Positions 34,950 to 35,320 of a stretch of 35,320 nucleotides of DNA are shown piece by piece. Numbering within the stretch: the stretch's first letter is position 1; each line of letters starts with the position of its first letter. The DNA comes from an uncultured Desulfobulbaceae bacterium (lineage in GTDB: Bacteria > Desulfobacterota > Desulfobulbia > Desulfobulbales > BM004): assembly GCA_945787325.1 (NCBI GenBank), contig CALZHP010000025.1:1-35320 (forward strand), read 5' to 3'. The position numbers and the translations under genes were made by a program. The notes below the pieces were generated by a model. That model made no database searches and was not told the DNA's origin. It was given only the letters and a program-made list of their open reading frames with translations.

Positions 34950-35320
34950 ATGAATCAGGATCAGACCCTACAAATTAATAAGTACATTAATATCTTTTCA
35001 AAAAGAAAATGGTTTATAATGTTTTCAATGCTTCTCAGCATAATTATTGGTGTTGCCATTTACCTTAAAACTCCGAAGGCATATCAATCTAAAGCTATTC
35101 TATTGTACCAAGAACAAAGCATTGAAGCAGCAAGAAATCCACGTCGCGACACTCGAGGGATATTAAGAGACCTTGTAAACACGATGACCCAACAGGTTAC
35201 CAGTAGATCCATCCTTGAAAAAATTATCACAAAATTTAACCTCTACCAAAATCTCCGGGCACAAATGCCTATTGAAGATGTAATCTTAATGGTGAGGACT
35301 AAGAAAATTTCTATTAGTAT
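34950..35320 (+). CDS. Polysaccharide chain-length determinant (Wzz-like), partial
   Basis: N-terminal 123 residues of a protein that runs off the window, starting at the ATG 34950-34952. It begins MNQDQTLQINKYINIFSKRK, then a membrane helix (about 22-40, FIMFSMLLSIIIGVAIYL), followed by TPKAYQSKAILLYQEQ, the typical Wzz-domain layout in which short cytoplasmic and first transmembrane segments precede a beta strand. This matches chain-length/EPS co-polymerase proteins of XrtA-type loci. No strong ribosome-binding site is visible. Whether a tyrosine-kinase domain follows cannot be seen. Confidence 0.85.
   Translation, partial: MNQDQTLQINKYINIFSKRKWFIMFSMLLSIIIGVAIYLKTPKAYQSKAILLYQEQSIEAARNPRRDTRGILRDLVNTMTQQVTSRSILEKIITKFNLYQNLRAQMPIEDVILMVRTKKISIS

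Noticed and set aside
1-35320. CRISPR arrays, tRNA or rRNA genes, and intact insertion sequences
   Set aside because: No regularly spaced repeats, no tRNA-like cloverleaf with CCA end, and no transposase were recognised by eye; a tRNAscan-SE and ISfinder run would be decisive.

Overview
The window looks like chromosomal DNA of an anaerobic, Gram-negative bacterium with an AT-leaning genome, most plausibly a Desulfobacterota (deltaproteobacterial) lineage. This is inferred from gene content: formate-tetrahydrofolate ligase and a CooC-type ATPase (Wood-Ljungdahl / CO dehydrogenase biology), a three-domain NifU with NifS, a Mn-dependent DHH pyrophosphatase, ThyX, a periplasmic multiheme cytochrome, MsbA, and an exosortase-type exopolysaccharide locus. 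No rRNA, tRNA, CRISPR array or intact mobile element was recognised.

Layout. 1-440: gene-poor left edge with short, probably degenerate coding remnants. 440-3907 (-): galU then priA. 4118-10944 (+): hrpA, rarA and a tetraheme cytochrome/metallophosphatase-like protein, closed by a bidirectional terminator. 11030-11953 (-): Mn-pyrophosphatase. 12250-14064 (+): an unknown membrane-anchored protein and cooC. 14109-23704 (-): a PilB/GspE-type ATPase with an extra cyclic-nucleotide-binding domain, fhs, thyX, nifS, nifU and a phosphohexomutase. 24029-26470 (+): ppsA. 26550-30221 (-): a phosphatase, msbA, a small Trm112-like gene and an MscS channel, in tight succession. 30337-32616 (-) and 32966-35320 (+): divergently arranged TPR lipoprotein (PrsT-like) and polysaccharide export, outer-membrane beta-barrel and chain-length (Wzz-like) genes, the last cut by the window edge.

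The most important observation is at 9331-10944. The reading frame of the cytochrome gene is interrupted by one in-frame TGA (9484-9486) in the context Cys-Gly-TGA-Lys. A well-placed Shine-Dalgarno and signal peptide lie upstream, and uninterrupted coding with four CXXCH haem motifs lies downstream. Eighteen bases after the TGA is a stem-loop with a GGUCU apical loop, the same spacing and loop core as the SECIS of E. coli fdhF. This is best read as a selenoprotein with a Cys-x-Sec redox motif, which standard gene callers would split or truncate.

Other points worth attention are the cyclic-nucleotide domain fused to the pilus/secretion ATPase, the operator-like palindromes in the 11954-12249 and 32665-32965 intergenic regions, a TTG start of priA in the loop of a GC-rich hairpin, and a Cys-rich tail on NifS. 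Metabolically the genes touch one-carbon metabolism (fhs, thyX, cooC), gluconeogenesis and sugar nucleotides (ppsA, phosphohexomutase, galU), Fe-S and possibly Se supply (nifU, nifS), envelope building (msbA, exopolysaccharide genes) and replication repair (priA, rarA).
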